The notes under the pieces were generated by a model. The model did not search any database. It worked only from the letters and a program-made list of their open reading frames with translations, and had not been told where the DNA came from. Of a DNA stretch of 64,000 nt, positions 35,536 to 46,785 are shown in pieces. A program made the translations under genes and the position numbers. The stretch lies in assembly GCF_904849725.1 (NCBI RefSeq), contig NC_058521.1:434886676-434950675 (forward strand), given 5' to 3'. Positions within the stretch are counted from its first letter, which is position 1. Every line of letters begins with the position of its first letter. Origin of the DNA: Hordeum vulgare subsp. vulgare (lineage: Eukaryota > Streptophyta > Magnoliopsida > Poales > Poaceae).

Positions 35536-37055
35536 TGATGACCCACAAGTATAGGGGATCAATCGTAGTCCTTTCGATATGTAAGAGTGTCGAACCCAAC
35601 GAGGAGCAGAAGGCTTTGATAAACAGTTTTCAGCAAGGTAATAACTGCAAGCACTGAAAGTAGTGGTAACAAGTGATGGTGTAGCGAGGTGAAACGTAAC
35701 AGGTGAAAAGTAGCAAGTAGTAGAAAAGGTGCAGCAAGTGGCCCAATCCCTTTTGTAGCAAGGGACAAGCCTGAACAAAGTCTTATAGAAGGAAAAACGC
35801 TCCTGGGGACACACGGGAATTTTTGTCATGCTAGTTTCATCATGTTCATATGATTCACGTTCGTTACTTTGATAGTTTGATATGTGGGTGGACCGGCGCT
35901 TGGGTACTGCCCTTACTTGGACAAGCATCCCACTTATGATTAACCCCTCTCGCAAGCATCCGCAACTACAAAATAAGAATTAAGACAACGTCTAACCATA
36001 GCATTAAACTAGTGGATCCAAATCAGCCCCTTACGAAGCAACGCATAGACTGGGGTTTAAGCTTGTGTCACTCCAGCAACCCATCATCTACTTACTACTC
36101 CCCAATGCCTTCCTCTAGGCCCAAATATGCTGAAGTTTTATGTAGTCAACGTTCACATAACACCACTAGAGGAAAATACAGCATAAAGCATATCAAAATA
36201 CCGAACGAATATCAAATTCACATGACTATTATCAGCAGGACTTATCCCATGTCCTCAGGAACAAAAGTAACTACTCACAAAGGATAATCATAATCATGAT
36301 CAGAGGTGTAATGAATAGCATCAAGGATCTGAACATAAACTCTTCCACCAAGTAATCCAACTAGCATCAACTACAAAGAGTAATCAACACTACTAGTAAC
36401 CTTACAAGTACCAATCGGAGTCGTGAGACGGAGATTGGTTACAAGAGATGAACTAGGGATTGGAGAGGAGATGGTGCTGATGAAGATGTTGATGAAGATG
36501 CCTCCTCTCCGACGACAGGAGTGTTGGTGATGACGATTGCGACGATTTCCCCCTCCGGGAGGGAAGTTTCCCCGGCAGGATCGTCCTGCCAGAGCTCTAG
36601 ATTGGATCTGCTCAAGTTCCGCCTCGTGGCGGCGGCAAAACCACGAAAAAGCTCCTGAATGATTTTTTCTGGAATGAAACCCTTGATATAGCAAAAGAGG
36701 GGGGCTAGTGGGCCGTCAGGGAGACCACAAGCTTGCCCTCCGCCACCAGGGGGGTGGTGGTGGCAGGGCTTGTGGCGCCCTGGTGGCCCCCCTCCGATAC
36801 TTATTTTGCCCAATATTTTTTATATAATCCCAAAAAAGTCCACGTAACTTTTCAGGGCATTTGGAGATGTGCAGAATAGTGGACTAAGATTTGCTCCTTT
36901 TCCAGTCCAGAATTCCAGCTGCCTGAATTCTCCCTCTTCAAATAAACCTTGCAAAATAAGAGAGAAAAGGCATAAATATGGTACCACAAAGTAATATAAC
37001 AGCCCATAAAGCAATAAATATCAACATGAAGGCATGATGCAAAATGGACGTATCA
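35536..37055 (-). repeat. B 5' LTR
   Basis: 1520 bp, TGATACGTCC to GGGTCATCA on the minus strand. The hairpin at 36725-36775 has CCACAAGC / GCTTGTGG arms and a CCGCCACC / GGTGGTGG interior, followed downstream by CTATATC and AAGGGTTTC. Confidence 0.94.
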
Positions 37056-39898
37056 GTGACTTAGGTCCATATTACCACCATTGCTTACACCTCTGCCATT
37101 TACTGATTTTATTTACTTTTCCATTGCAATCACTATCACTATTCCCGCTTGTATTTTGATCCTTTGCAAACTACAAGGCCGGAGATATTTACAACCTCTC
37201 TGTACTCGTTGGGGGAAAAGTTACTTGTTGTGTGTGCAGGTCCACGTCTTCTGCTAGCGCCAGAGCAGCGGACACCTACTTTTTGATCCTCGGAGTCCTC
37301 CTGGTTCGATAAACCTTACAGTCCCCGTGTAAGGGAAATCTGTTGCTGACTATATCTCTACCTTCCACTTGGGATAACCAACGAGGGGCAAGAAGTATAT
37401 CCATCAACTCGTCATCAATTTGTTATACGGAGATAGTAATATGTGAGTCATGTTGGTGAGTAATTATGCTTTAGTAAGAATATTGGTGTTAAGGTTTGTG
37501 ATTCCCTATGCAAGCACTAAAGTCAATAGTTATGCAACAAAGTTACATCCTACTTGTGGTGCATTATTCAGTTAGTTATGTTTAATGATCGTTATTATTG
37601 TTTTCTTTTCTTGGTTGGTATCTTCTCAATCTATTTGCTAGCCTTCATTTGTACTAGGAGGAAATACTGCTTGTGCATCCAACTCCTTATACCCAAAATT
37701 GTGCCAAATGTGGACTGTCCACCATACCTACCTTTATGTGGTATTTCCATGTCGTTTGAAGTAAATTTGTATGGACTAAATCTAATTCAAAATGAATTTC
37801 CTTTTTGTGTGTCTGTATCGCTCATGAAGCAGCACGGGGTGGCCAATATTTTCCATGCTAGGTAGGTTATTCTCAAGATGAGTGTTGATTCACTTGTCAT
37901 TGCACGAGAGTGTGGCAGTTAATAGGGATGCCCATTCCCAAAATAAAAACTTTATATATGTTGTTCAATAATAAATTCCTTGGAAAGTGTTGGTATGGAG
38001 GGCACCTGTGGATATGGCTAGCCATGGATTGTGTGAGAATGGTGGAAAAAGAAATAAACTTTATTTTTTGTTTGGGAACCGCCTATGATTTGTCTAGCAT
38101 GGAATATATTGGGTATTCCCGGTCCTTTTTGTTGACGGGAAAAGCGTGCCTCTCAAAATAATTTTATCTCCCAGTTTAAGCTATGAGCTCTCGCACCTCT
38201 ACAAATCTCTGCTTCCCTGTGTGAAGGGCCTATCTATTTACTTTTATGCAATTTTTATTTTTATTGAGTCTCTATCTTCTCTTATAAAGCACCAACTAGG
38301 GGAAGCTACCACTACAAGAAAATCTGCTTGTAGAGATGTGCAATCTAAGAGCTAGAGACGTGTTATTTCATCTCTAGACAACCATAGAGTCGACTTAGTA
38401 AAGCATCTTTGGAGTGTCTTCTCACGGACCGTCTCAAAACATGTAGACACGCTGGCTAAGTGTGTCTACATGGCATGAGACGCTATATTGAGACGACCAA
38501 AATCGTGTCTATGAATGTAGAGGCATTACGTTTGATGCGCTCAATCACGTCTGTGTGTAGAGACACTCATTCATCATGTGCCCATTCTAACACACGTTGT
38601 GTACAGACGTCATATTCGTTTGTGAATATACATAATATTCTTTTAACCATGGAATATTTTATTTTAAACATTATTTGGTTTATTCGAATGTGCAATTCAT
38701 GATTTCAAATTCAGTTACTTTATCTCACCACAGATGCATGTGCAAAATGATCAACAAATATCATTATATAAAGTCATCGGCCCATATCAACAATTAAATT
38801 CATAAGAAAAATCATTATATAAAGGTATCCACCAGTATAACTGTATTCAAAAGAATTCCATTTACATAAGTAGCACCCTTAGTACAAACATGCAGTGTAC
38901 TAATTAGTAGGAACAAACACCTTGAGCTCAAAACTGAATCAAATCAGACATTCATATGAAAGATAAAAATAATTACAAAAACACCCTAAAAACTAGAACA
39001 ACATTTTCCTATGAAGCTAAAATCTATACATAATTCTAAATATTTTTTCATTTAAATACTAATTCTTCTGTAGTTACTCCTGGCTCCTTCTATGCACTCC
39101 TTTTCTAAATCTTGAGCTGCCCTAAAAAGGAAAGGTAAGAGAGAAAAATTTAAATGATAGTCAACCATCCATCTGGAAGACAATTTCAATCAGTCTCCAC
39201 AATTTGTTTCCCTCGCATAATTCCAATAACGTTTTAACTCAGAATTTCCGTACAACCTGTAACACCTCTCCACTCGCTCCTGCATGGAAGAGTATCACAT
39301 CAGCTTATGACTTGACCATATACATCACATTACATATATGTTTGAAAAAATGTTTGAGCGTACAAATTATTTTAATTTGGCTAGTAGATTTAGGAGGCTT
39401 TTTTGGTAATAAATCATCAATCTCGGGAGGGCCTTGCAAATTTTGTTCATCTGGTTGTACACTTTTAATTGTCTGCACTCAGATGTTCAAGCTTCAGAGC
39501 TACAAAGGTACCCTCGACATAATATTTTTGCCAAAAAATATTAAAATCATATGTTAATCAACAAGCCAATGACCTCCAGCACGTGCATAGAAACATATTT
39601 CAAGGTCCTGCATCGCATTGCATTATCTAAACAACTCAACAATGCACGATCCAATAGGAAAATAATAGAGATTATAAGAAAACTGAATACATATTAAAGG
39701 GATTGGCACAAATAGACCGCTTTCTATGAAGAGAGCTATATTTACTAAAGGGGGCAACGTGATTGCTCCTCGAGCTCTGAATCACGTTGTCCTAGAAGTT
39801 CTGCCCCGTACATGAGTTGGCCAGCAAATCAATTACTATTGGAAGAAACCAAAATGAATTGTTGTAAGCAATGTTCTATTCTGTAACTATGACTATTA

Positions 39899-40059
39899 CT
39901 CACTCTGTTCCTAAATATAAGTCTTTTTAGATATTTCACATGGTGACTACAAACAGAGCAAAATTAGTGAATCTATATTCTAAAGTATGTCTATATACAC
40001 ATATGTATGTAGTCCCCTGTGAAAACCTCTAAAAATAATTATATTTAGGAATGGAGGAG
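39899..40059. mobile_element. Stowaway (Tc1/Mariner) MITE 1
   Basis: 161 bp, starts CTCACTCTGTTCCTAAATAT, ends ATATTTAGGAATGGAGGAG, flanked by TA on both sides (39897-39898, 40060-40061). The left tip has decayed from CTCCCTCCG. Confidence 0.88.
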
Positions 40060-40216
40060 TACACCAGAGATAAGAAAAAGGTACCATGCATTATATTAGT
40101 TGACAAGAACAAAATTGTGGTGATAGAGGCAATATTGAAATTAACACATTATAAATTATATACGATTACCTCTTGAAACTAAGTCATGGTACCTATACAA
40201 AAGTTTATGTTTACTA

Positions 40217-40329
40217 CTGCCTCCGTCCGGAATTACTTGTCGCACAAATGTATAAAAATAGATGTATCTAGAACTAAAATATATCTAGATACATCCAGTC
40301 CTATGACAAGTATTTCTAGACAGAGGGAG
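40217..40329. mobile_element. Stowaway MITE 2
   Basis: 113 bp, CTGCCTCCGTCCGG to CAGAGGGAG, TA target duplication at 40215-40216 and 40330-40331. The interior inverted repeat is around GATGTATCTAGA. Confidence 0.88.
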
Positions 40330-40591
40330 TACAAATTAACATGCCATAGTTTTTACACCAGAGTGAAAAACGCATGGCTTGGTTACTCAGATTTTTGCAT
40401 TTGTAAAAAAGCAGAACATATGATTTATCGTGTAGTCTATATATAGCACATAGCTATCGACACCTTTGCATTTGTCGGCCAAATATATGCTAATCTATCA
40501 AGTTATCTTCGATTTGTAAACGAATATCTCAGGTATAGATAAAAAGGAAGATCTTTTATTTGGTTCACAGAATCACAACGATAGTTAAGTA

Positions 40592-40684
40592 CTCCCTCCG
40601 TCTCAAAATAAGTGTCTTAAGCTTAGTACAATTTTATGCTAGAGCTAGTACAAAGTGGAGACAGTTATTTTGAGACAGAGGGAG
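40592..40684. mobile_element. Stowaway MITE 3
   Basis: 93 bp, CTCCCTCCGTCTCAAAATAA to TTTTGAGACAGAGGGAG, TA target duplication at 40590-40591 and 40685-40686. Terminal arms nearly perfect. Confidence 0.9.
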
Positions 40685-41399
40685 TATTACTACTCACTAG
40701 TAGGTAGCTCTCTATCACTTTGGTGTGGTTTGGTTTTGGACCCAAGGGTGCGATATCTGAAGCAATGGATGAAATTGGGCTGGCATCAATACCTCACGAC
40801 AGTGGTCACATGTTTCCAAGACCCCTGGAGGCTATATACAATAACACAAACCCGTCAATTCATCAGTAACGGATGTACATATCTCAAGAGAAAGAAGAGA
40901 TCTGGTTCGGATTGCTGTTTATAGTTTAGAGGTGCCATCTATCTACAAAGATATAGTAGGAGCTATCAGACTACCCACTTTGCTTAATGAAAGCAAATTT
41001 TTGTCAGTTGATTATGAGAACCCCTGTATCATGGTAGCTGCAGCTGCAGTCAGTACAACCAAATTTCCTTGGCATGCAAGGTGGCATAGCACTATCATGT
41101 TTTATGCTCCCGGGTAAATGGAATGTGAGTTTATTTTGGCCGGTCTCTCTGACATGGATTGGTTAGTTTCACTATATAAAATTTGATATGACCAAAATTT
41201 TGAGGAAATCTGTCAGAATTTATATCTAGGCAAGCAAACAATTCCACAAACACTTAGAGTGCATTTGTCTAGATGAAGGATGTAAGTAGACGCATCTAGA
41301 AGAGATAGAGACTTAAGATGTATATATAAATGAAGGAGGCCACTTTGATTGATTTAACGTTAATGCTAAATCTGTAGTGGATATGGGATAAGGGATCAC

Positions 41400-41760
41400 C
41401 TGCTTGACGTGTGGCAGGGGATGAAGATGGTGGCTGGAGGCGGGCGCTTCTTTCTGGCCGGTTTAGCGACGGAACTCGCCGTTGTGCTTCGGGTGAGAGA
41501 TGAGGCCGGCGTGGATGCAGATTGTTGACAGCGAGGACGACGTCACGGGGGTGCACGACTTCGTGTTGGTGCGAACGACGGACGCTGATGAGGCTCCAAC
41601 TACCAACGCTGTGGATGAAGGAGAACGGGAGTTAGCGATGGGCGGAAGTAGCAGTAGAGGACGGCGCCTCGGGGAGCGGTCGCCGCCGTGTGGGGTGGGA
41701 GATCATGCGGGATAGGGGTTGCCTTAGGTCGTTGCAGATTGGATCGGAAGCTTGAAAAAC
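41400..41760. other. GC-rich segment inside the CACTA element
   Basis: About 360 bp of clearly higher GC than its AT-rich surroundings, open in several frames on both strands (for example 41500-41715 plus, 41632-41877 minus). No family recognised. It could be a captured gene fragment or a remnant exon of the CACTA element. Confidence 0.4.
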
Positions 41761-42265
41761 AGAGAGATGGGGAGATGGCGTCGTGGAAAAAAGCAAAGAC
41801 GTAGGAAGCTTAGGCGGTAAGGAAAATATATTAAGGGCGCCAAATCTAATTACTAGAAATAATTCCGTTGGCACCAATCAAAGACGTCTGGATAGATATT
41901 ACTATATTTGTTTCTATAAAAAGGGTAGATATTATTCCAGGGCTGTTTTTTTTGAATCAAATTGTATTCACATATAATGTAATATCCACGTAGTTTAATT
42001 AAAAAATGTAAAAATGTAAACCCAGCGCAGTCGTAGGTCAAAGGGGAGGAGTGTGACTTGAAAAATTAAGGGTTGTGCCCTCGACATGTGAACGCGATGC
42101 ATAAGTAACAATGAAAAGAAAACTCATAAGCAAAAAGGCAACATGAATGTACTTCATCGAGTCATTGACAACATCACATATGGCACGTACAGATGGAAAG
42201 GCTATACCAACAACGTGCCATAGTTAAACTCTAACCCTCGCTTATCTATGAGCAAGAATCGAACC

Positions 42266-42361
42266 CCCTTTCCTTTTTTCCACGCGAATTGCGTACATTC
42301 AAAAATAATTAAGCCCTTTCCTTTTTTCCACGCGAATTGCGTACATTCAAAAATAATTAAG
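42266..42361. repeat. 48-bp perfect tandem duplication
   Basis: Two identical adjacent 48-bp units (42266-42313, 42314-42361), beginning CCCTTTCCTTTTTTCC and ending AATAATTAAG. Confidence 0.95.
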
Positions 42362-43100
42362 ATATTCTGTTTTGACGGGAGAATATTACAGAGATGATAC
42401 ATATTATAGAGGGCATTATTATGATTACAATCAAATAACAAAATGCCTTTTGATTCATTCTTTGGTGCAGTTATTTGGGTCATGTATTTAAATTTTAGCA
42501 CAACTAATTTTCGTAGTTATGTAATTTTCATAAATATGATTACTTCCAAAATTCTCACAAGTCTAAGATAAGAATAGAGTCATGTACTAAAGCGTCTCAA
42601 ACATCGTCTCTAAGTTAATTAAATTTGCATTTTTTTCCTAAATAGCTAATTATAAAAAAATTGTGGCGTTATGTAAGCGTCTTAAGAAGCGTCTTTAGCC
42701 CACTAGTGTTCATGGATATAGAGACGAATCTAGATAGCGTCTTAGAAAAAGCGACCATACGTGACATTTTTGTTGTAGTGACTATTGTCATACTTGTGCA
42801 TTGGATATAGCTAATATTTGAGTGTGCTTCATGATTGGATCAATGAGTGAGCACAATGAGCTAGGGAGAGGTTTCTTTAGCATTGCCATTTTGAAAGACA
42901 TGATTTCTTGTTGATATGCTTGACTATTGATGTCTTTATGTCAAATTATAGACTATTGATTTGAAACACTTAAAGTACAAATGTCCATGCTACAAAATAA
43001 AAGAATATGTGATGAGCATGGTAGGCAGCATTCCACATCAAAAATTCTGTTTTTATCATTTACCTACTCAAGGAAGAGCAGGAATTAAGCTTGGGGATGC

Positions 43101-44657
43101 TGGTAAGTCTCCAACATATCTATAATGTTTTTGTTATTACATGTTATATAATCAATATTCTATGTTTCATATACATTTACTAGCAACTTTATATCATTAT
43201 TTGGGACTAACCTATTAACTTAATGCCCAGTGCCACTTGTTGTTTTTTGCTTGTTTTTTACTTTGCAGAATATCAATACCAAATGAAGTCCTAATGCCAT
43301 GAATTTTTTTGGATAATTTTCTGGCAAGAATAGACCCTGGAAGCTTCTCGAGGCCACGAGAGGAGGCATGTGGGGCCCACTAGGCACCAGGGCGCACAAG
43401 GGGCCTCCGGAACGCCCTGCTGGGTAGTGGCGCCAACGGGAACTGCCCTAACCTACCTTCGACTCTATAAATGCTCTAAAATCCCACAAACCCTAGAGGA
43501 GTCAATGAAATACCTTTTCCGCCACTGCAAGTTCCAAAACCACGATATCGAATCTAGAGGCCTATTTTGACACTCTGCCGTGGGGGGGGGGGGGGGCAAC
43601 GCTCACAGATGGGTTCTTCATCATCCTTGCTGCCCCTGTGATGATGCGTGAGTAGTTTACCACAGACCTACGAATCTTCACTTAGTAGCTAGATGGCTTC
43701 TTCTCTCCTTTTTATATTCAATACAATGTTCTCCTCGATGTTCCTCGAGATCTATTTGATGTAACTCTTTTGCGGCATGTTTGCTAGGATTCGATGAATT
43801 GTGAGTTTAAGATTTGATCTATACATGAATATTATTTGAGTATTCTTTGAACTCTTTTATGCAGGATTGTTATTGCCTCATATTTCTTCTTCGATTTATT
43901 CGTTTGGTTTGACCAACTAAACTTATTTATCTTGCCATGGGAAGAGGTGCCTTGTGATGGGTTCGATCTTGCGGTGCTCAATCTGAGTGACAGAAAGAGA
44001 CATGACACTCATGTGTTGTTGCTATTAAGGGTAACAAGATGGGGTTTATTCATACATGAGTTTATCTTGTTTACATCATGTCATTGTTCTTAATGCATCA
44101 CTCCATTTTTGCATGAACTTAATACACTAGATGCATGTTGGACAGCGGTCGATATGTGGAGTAATAGTAGTAGATGCAGGCAGGAGTTGGTCTACTAATC
44201 TTGGATGTGATGACTATATACATGATCATTTTCTTGGATGTTGTCATGATTATTCGCTTTTCTATCAATTTACCAACAATAATTTGTTTACACATCATAT
44301 GCTATTTTCTCGGGAGAAGCCTCTAGTGAAAACTATGCCCCAAGGTCTATTTTCTATCATATATTAAAACCAAAAAATATCTTGCTGCAATTTTATTTAT
44401 TTTGTGTTTTAGTTAAATGCATTTATCAAATCCTATGCAATTTAATCTATCTCAATACCATTGAGGGACTGACAACCCCTCTACGCGTTGGGTTGCAAGT
44501 TTTTCATGTTTGTGTGCGATGATTTTTTACATAGTATTGCTTGGTTCTCCTAATGGATTGTTAACCTTGATTTCATAACTCAGGTAAATACTTATATCTA
44601 TTGTACTGAATCATCCCCTCCTCTTCAGGGAAATCCCAACGCAGCTCATAAGTGGCA
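43101..44657 (+). repeat. Element G 3' LTR
   Basis: Starts TGGTAAGTCTCCAACATATC, a decayed form of the TGATACGTCTCCAACGTATC terminus, and ends AAGTGGCA. A 15-base G run lies at 43582-43596. The right boundary is placed by analogy with the GGTAGCA end of F1 and the AGTAGCA end of H. Confidence 0.72.
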
Positions 44658-46785
44658 AGGCCGTGCAAGTGCATCACCAGAGCTTTCATGCTTGGAAACG
44701 AGGAGTTGATTTATTTGCATCTGGCCATCAACATCTTGTCTTTGGTGCAAAGCTAGTCCATCGCCTCTTCCATCAATGCCGTGATAGCCATAAATCAATG
44801 ACTAAGTTTGCAACAAAAAGAATTAAACACGAACTTGATTATTCGGATTAAAAATGGGCTCCTATGAACAAATCCTAATTTTGAGGGTTTTCTATCCCTA
44901 GACTAGCTGCCACGAGTATCACTCGCATGAATCCAATCCTAAATAGACTTCAAATGAACATATGAAATTCAATTGCTTAATCACCCATTCAATCACTAAT
45001 TCAATAGACTTATAATGGGGGTATCAATTAGAAACATATCGACCCAAGTAGGTGCCAACGGGCCGATGGGCGTCGTCGTACCAGGCCGCTTTGCCATTGA
45101 AGCTTGGGCGCACGGTCGAAGTGGACTGCTAGTGGCATGGCAGCGGCGGGGCTGGTAGGGGCACAACAGCGGCATGCAGCTATGTGGGGTATGCGAATGC
45201 TTGCTAGGGGGTCGGGTTGGGCTAAATTAGTAAAAAATAGCAATGACTCACCCATCCTGGTTCCCTCTTGCCGTAGGCTATAACGCCCAAGCCCACATGT
45301 CATACGCGGCCCACATGTCTTAAGATCTCCAGCCCCACGCGTTAGTAAGTGAGGATGTAAGAGTCAACTGTGTTGATCCGACGACAAGGCTCTGTTCGGG
45401 CTTTTTTGAGAGTGGGGCGAGTGGGAGAGGGAAAAATGAGTAAATTTAGACTCCTTGGGAAAAACTGAGCACGACTAAGGAACCAAGGGCACACACATAA
45501 AATCTCTTATAAATTATCCAGTTCCTAGGTGGCATGTAAGAACTACAAGTTCCAACTTTCTTATTTCTTATATTTGTGGTGTGAAGATGATATTGGAGAT
45601 CTATGCAATCTACCAACGAGAATTATTTCCAAATACTTCTTGTGTTTTGACAGTTGGTATTCTTTTTATGTGGTAGAAATTGTTAATACCTTTATGCTGA
45701 TTTTTTGTTCATGTGTTTGTCCTCCTTGACTTTTGTGGATCTTTTTGAATATGTCTAGTGTTTCTATAGATATAGGTAAACTAGTGATCCCATCTTGTGC
45801 ATTTTGTTTTCAAATGCATTATCTATATAATGCAAATATCTTGCAGGAGCCATCCAATTTTCTATAGAACATTCTTATTATGCATTTATCATAAGATCTT
45901 TTGATCTTTATCAAGTGTGTGTTGGTGGAAGGCAAGCCTTTCCTTTTTATTGTTTCGTGCCATCATGAAAATTTGTCGAGGGTTTGTTTTGTTTGGAACC
46001 TTTCTCTCTTTTGGGAACTTGATACCCCTTCTTGATTTCTTTTAATTGGTATCTTTTTCTTTGAATTGACATGTGTCAATGGATATCTCATTCTTTGATG
46101 TATCTTTTAATTCGTATCCTTCAAGTGATAATTTATTATTTTAGTAACTTATTTTAACTTAGTGCCTTTTCATTTGGTATCTTATCAATCATGTATTGAT
46201 CCGGTTCTTGAAAGTCTTGAGCATGCATATTTAATATACATACATTCTTTGGCATGCTTTATTTCTTTGACCCAATATATAGGGGAAACCGCACCATGTC
46301 ACAAATTGACGAAAGTGTGTATGAATTTTAATTTCATGTCTATACGCACACATTTATATGGAGTGTGTCCAATGTATTGTTGGTTCACTAACGCTTTGGT
46401 CCTAATGGGTTTGGGTACCATTTTGTTTGGGTCATTGTTCTAGGAAAAGTTGGAGATGCATTCGATGCTCGGCTCATTAACAAGGAAAGTGTTGTCACCA
46501 TGCACTTATTGGATTCAAGCCAGGATGATCAATGAACCATGATCCACTACATCGTTCCAATGTTATCTCGGTAACAAGTATCTCCTTCATGCATACATTT
46601 CTTGCAATCAACCTCTTGTAGGTTGCATCATGGCATGATTTCCTTGATTCATTCTTGTGGTGCTTGTTTCCTTTCACAAAGCATACCAACATTGATCTGT
46701 TGTTGCTAGTTGTGATTCTTTGATGTTTGTGTGTTTGGAGTTCATTAATGTACAATAAGATAATATTAGGCCATGTGCTATGCTT
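44658..46785. other. Unassigned segment between elements G and H
   Basis: Two parts. 44658-45500 contains a GC-rich stretch (45040-45340) with short frames on both strands and no recognisable domain. 45500-46785 is AT-rich low-complexity sequence resembling a decayed retrotransposon internal region, again without coding signal. I recognise neither. This is the only stretch over 2 kb in the window with no clear element boundary on either side. Confidence 0.5.

Larger units (their letters stand above)
27744..37055 (-). mobile_element. Element B: second Athila-lineage copy of A's family
   Basis: 9312 bp on the minus strand with a perfect GTGAC target duplication (27739-27743, 37056-37060) inside F2's 3' LTR. 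Full order: 5' LTR, PBS, gag-pol, ORF3, 3' region, PPT (28324-28337), 3' LTR. The 3' LTR has lost about 940 bp. gag-pol is closely similar to A's, but the LTR hairpin, the internal hairpin interior and the N-terminal part of ORF3 are of a different type. Confidence 0.95.
23808..37406 (+). mobile_element. Element F2: Gypsy-type element, 3' part, interrupted by B
   Basis: Plus-strand internal region 23808-26443 without coding sequence, polypurine tract AAGCTTGGGGATGT before 26444, and a 3' LTR split by element B into 26444-27743 and 37061-37406. Its 5' part lies left of the window, beyond F1 and A. Its LTR end ...CCATCA is followed by ACTCG (37407-37411), the expected target duplication inside G. 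Confidence 0.85.
26444..37406 (+). repeat. F2 3' LTR, split by element B
   Basis: Segments 26444-27743 and 37061-37406, about 1646 bp when B and one GTGAC duplication are ignored. It starts with GATACGT-cccaa-ACGTATC, a perfect 7-bp inverted repeat, and ends CCATCA. The GC-rich region 26700-26800 pairs CCCAGGC with GCCTGGG. Confidence 0.85.
38310..42780. mobile_element. CACTA-type (CMC/EnSpm) DNA transposon, non-autonomous
   Basis: Left end CACTACAAGAAAATC, right end TTTTTGTTGTAGTG: inverted termini with CACTAC tips. Subterminal repeats of the GAGACG / AAGACGC kind occur at both ends (about 38330-38560, 42600-42750). It is 4471 bp with no transposase frame, so non-autonomous. A perfect 3-bp target duplication is not visible: the left flank ends TAC, the right flank starts ACT, sharing only AC. 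It carries three Stowaway MITEs, a 48-bp tandem duplication and a GC-rich segment. Confidence 0.85.
37407..44657 (+). mobile_element. Element G: Gypsy-type element, 3' part, interrupted by a CACTA element
   Basis: Internal 3' non-coding sequence at 37407-38309 and 42781-43100, polypurine tract AAGCTTGGGGATGC, then 3' LTR 43101-44657. No coding sequence in view; its 5' part lies left of the window beyond F2. The assignment of 37412-38309 rests on continuity across the CACTA insertion and resemblance to the 3' regions of the other Gypsy elements here. Confidence 0.75.
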
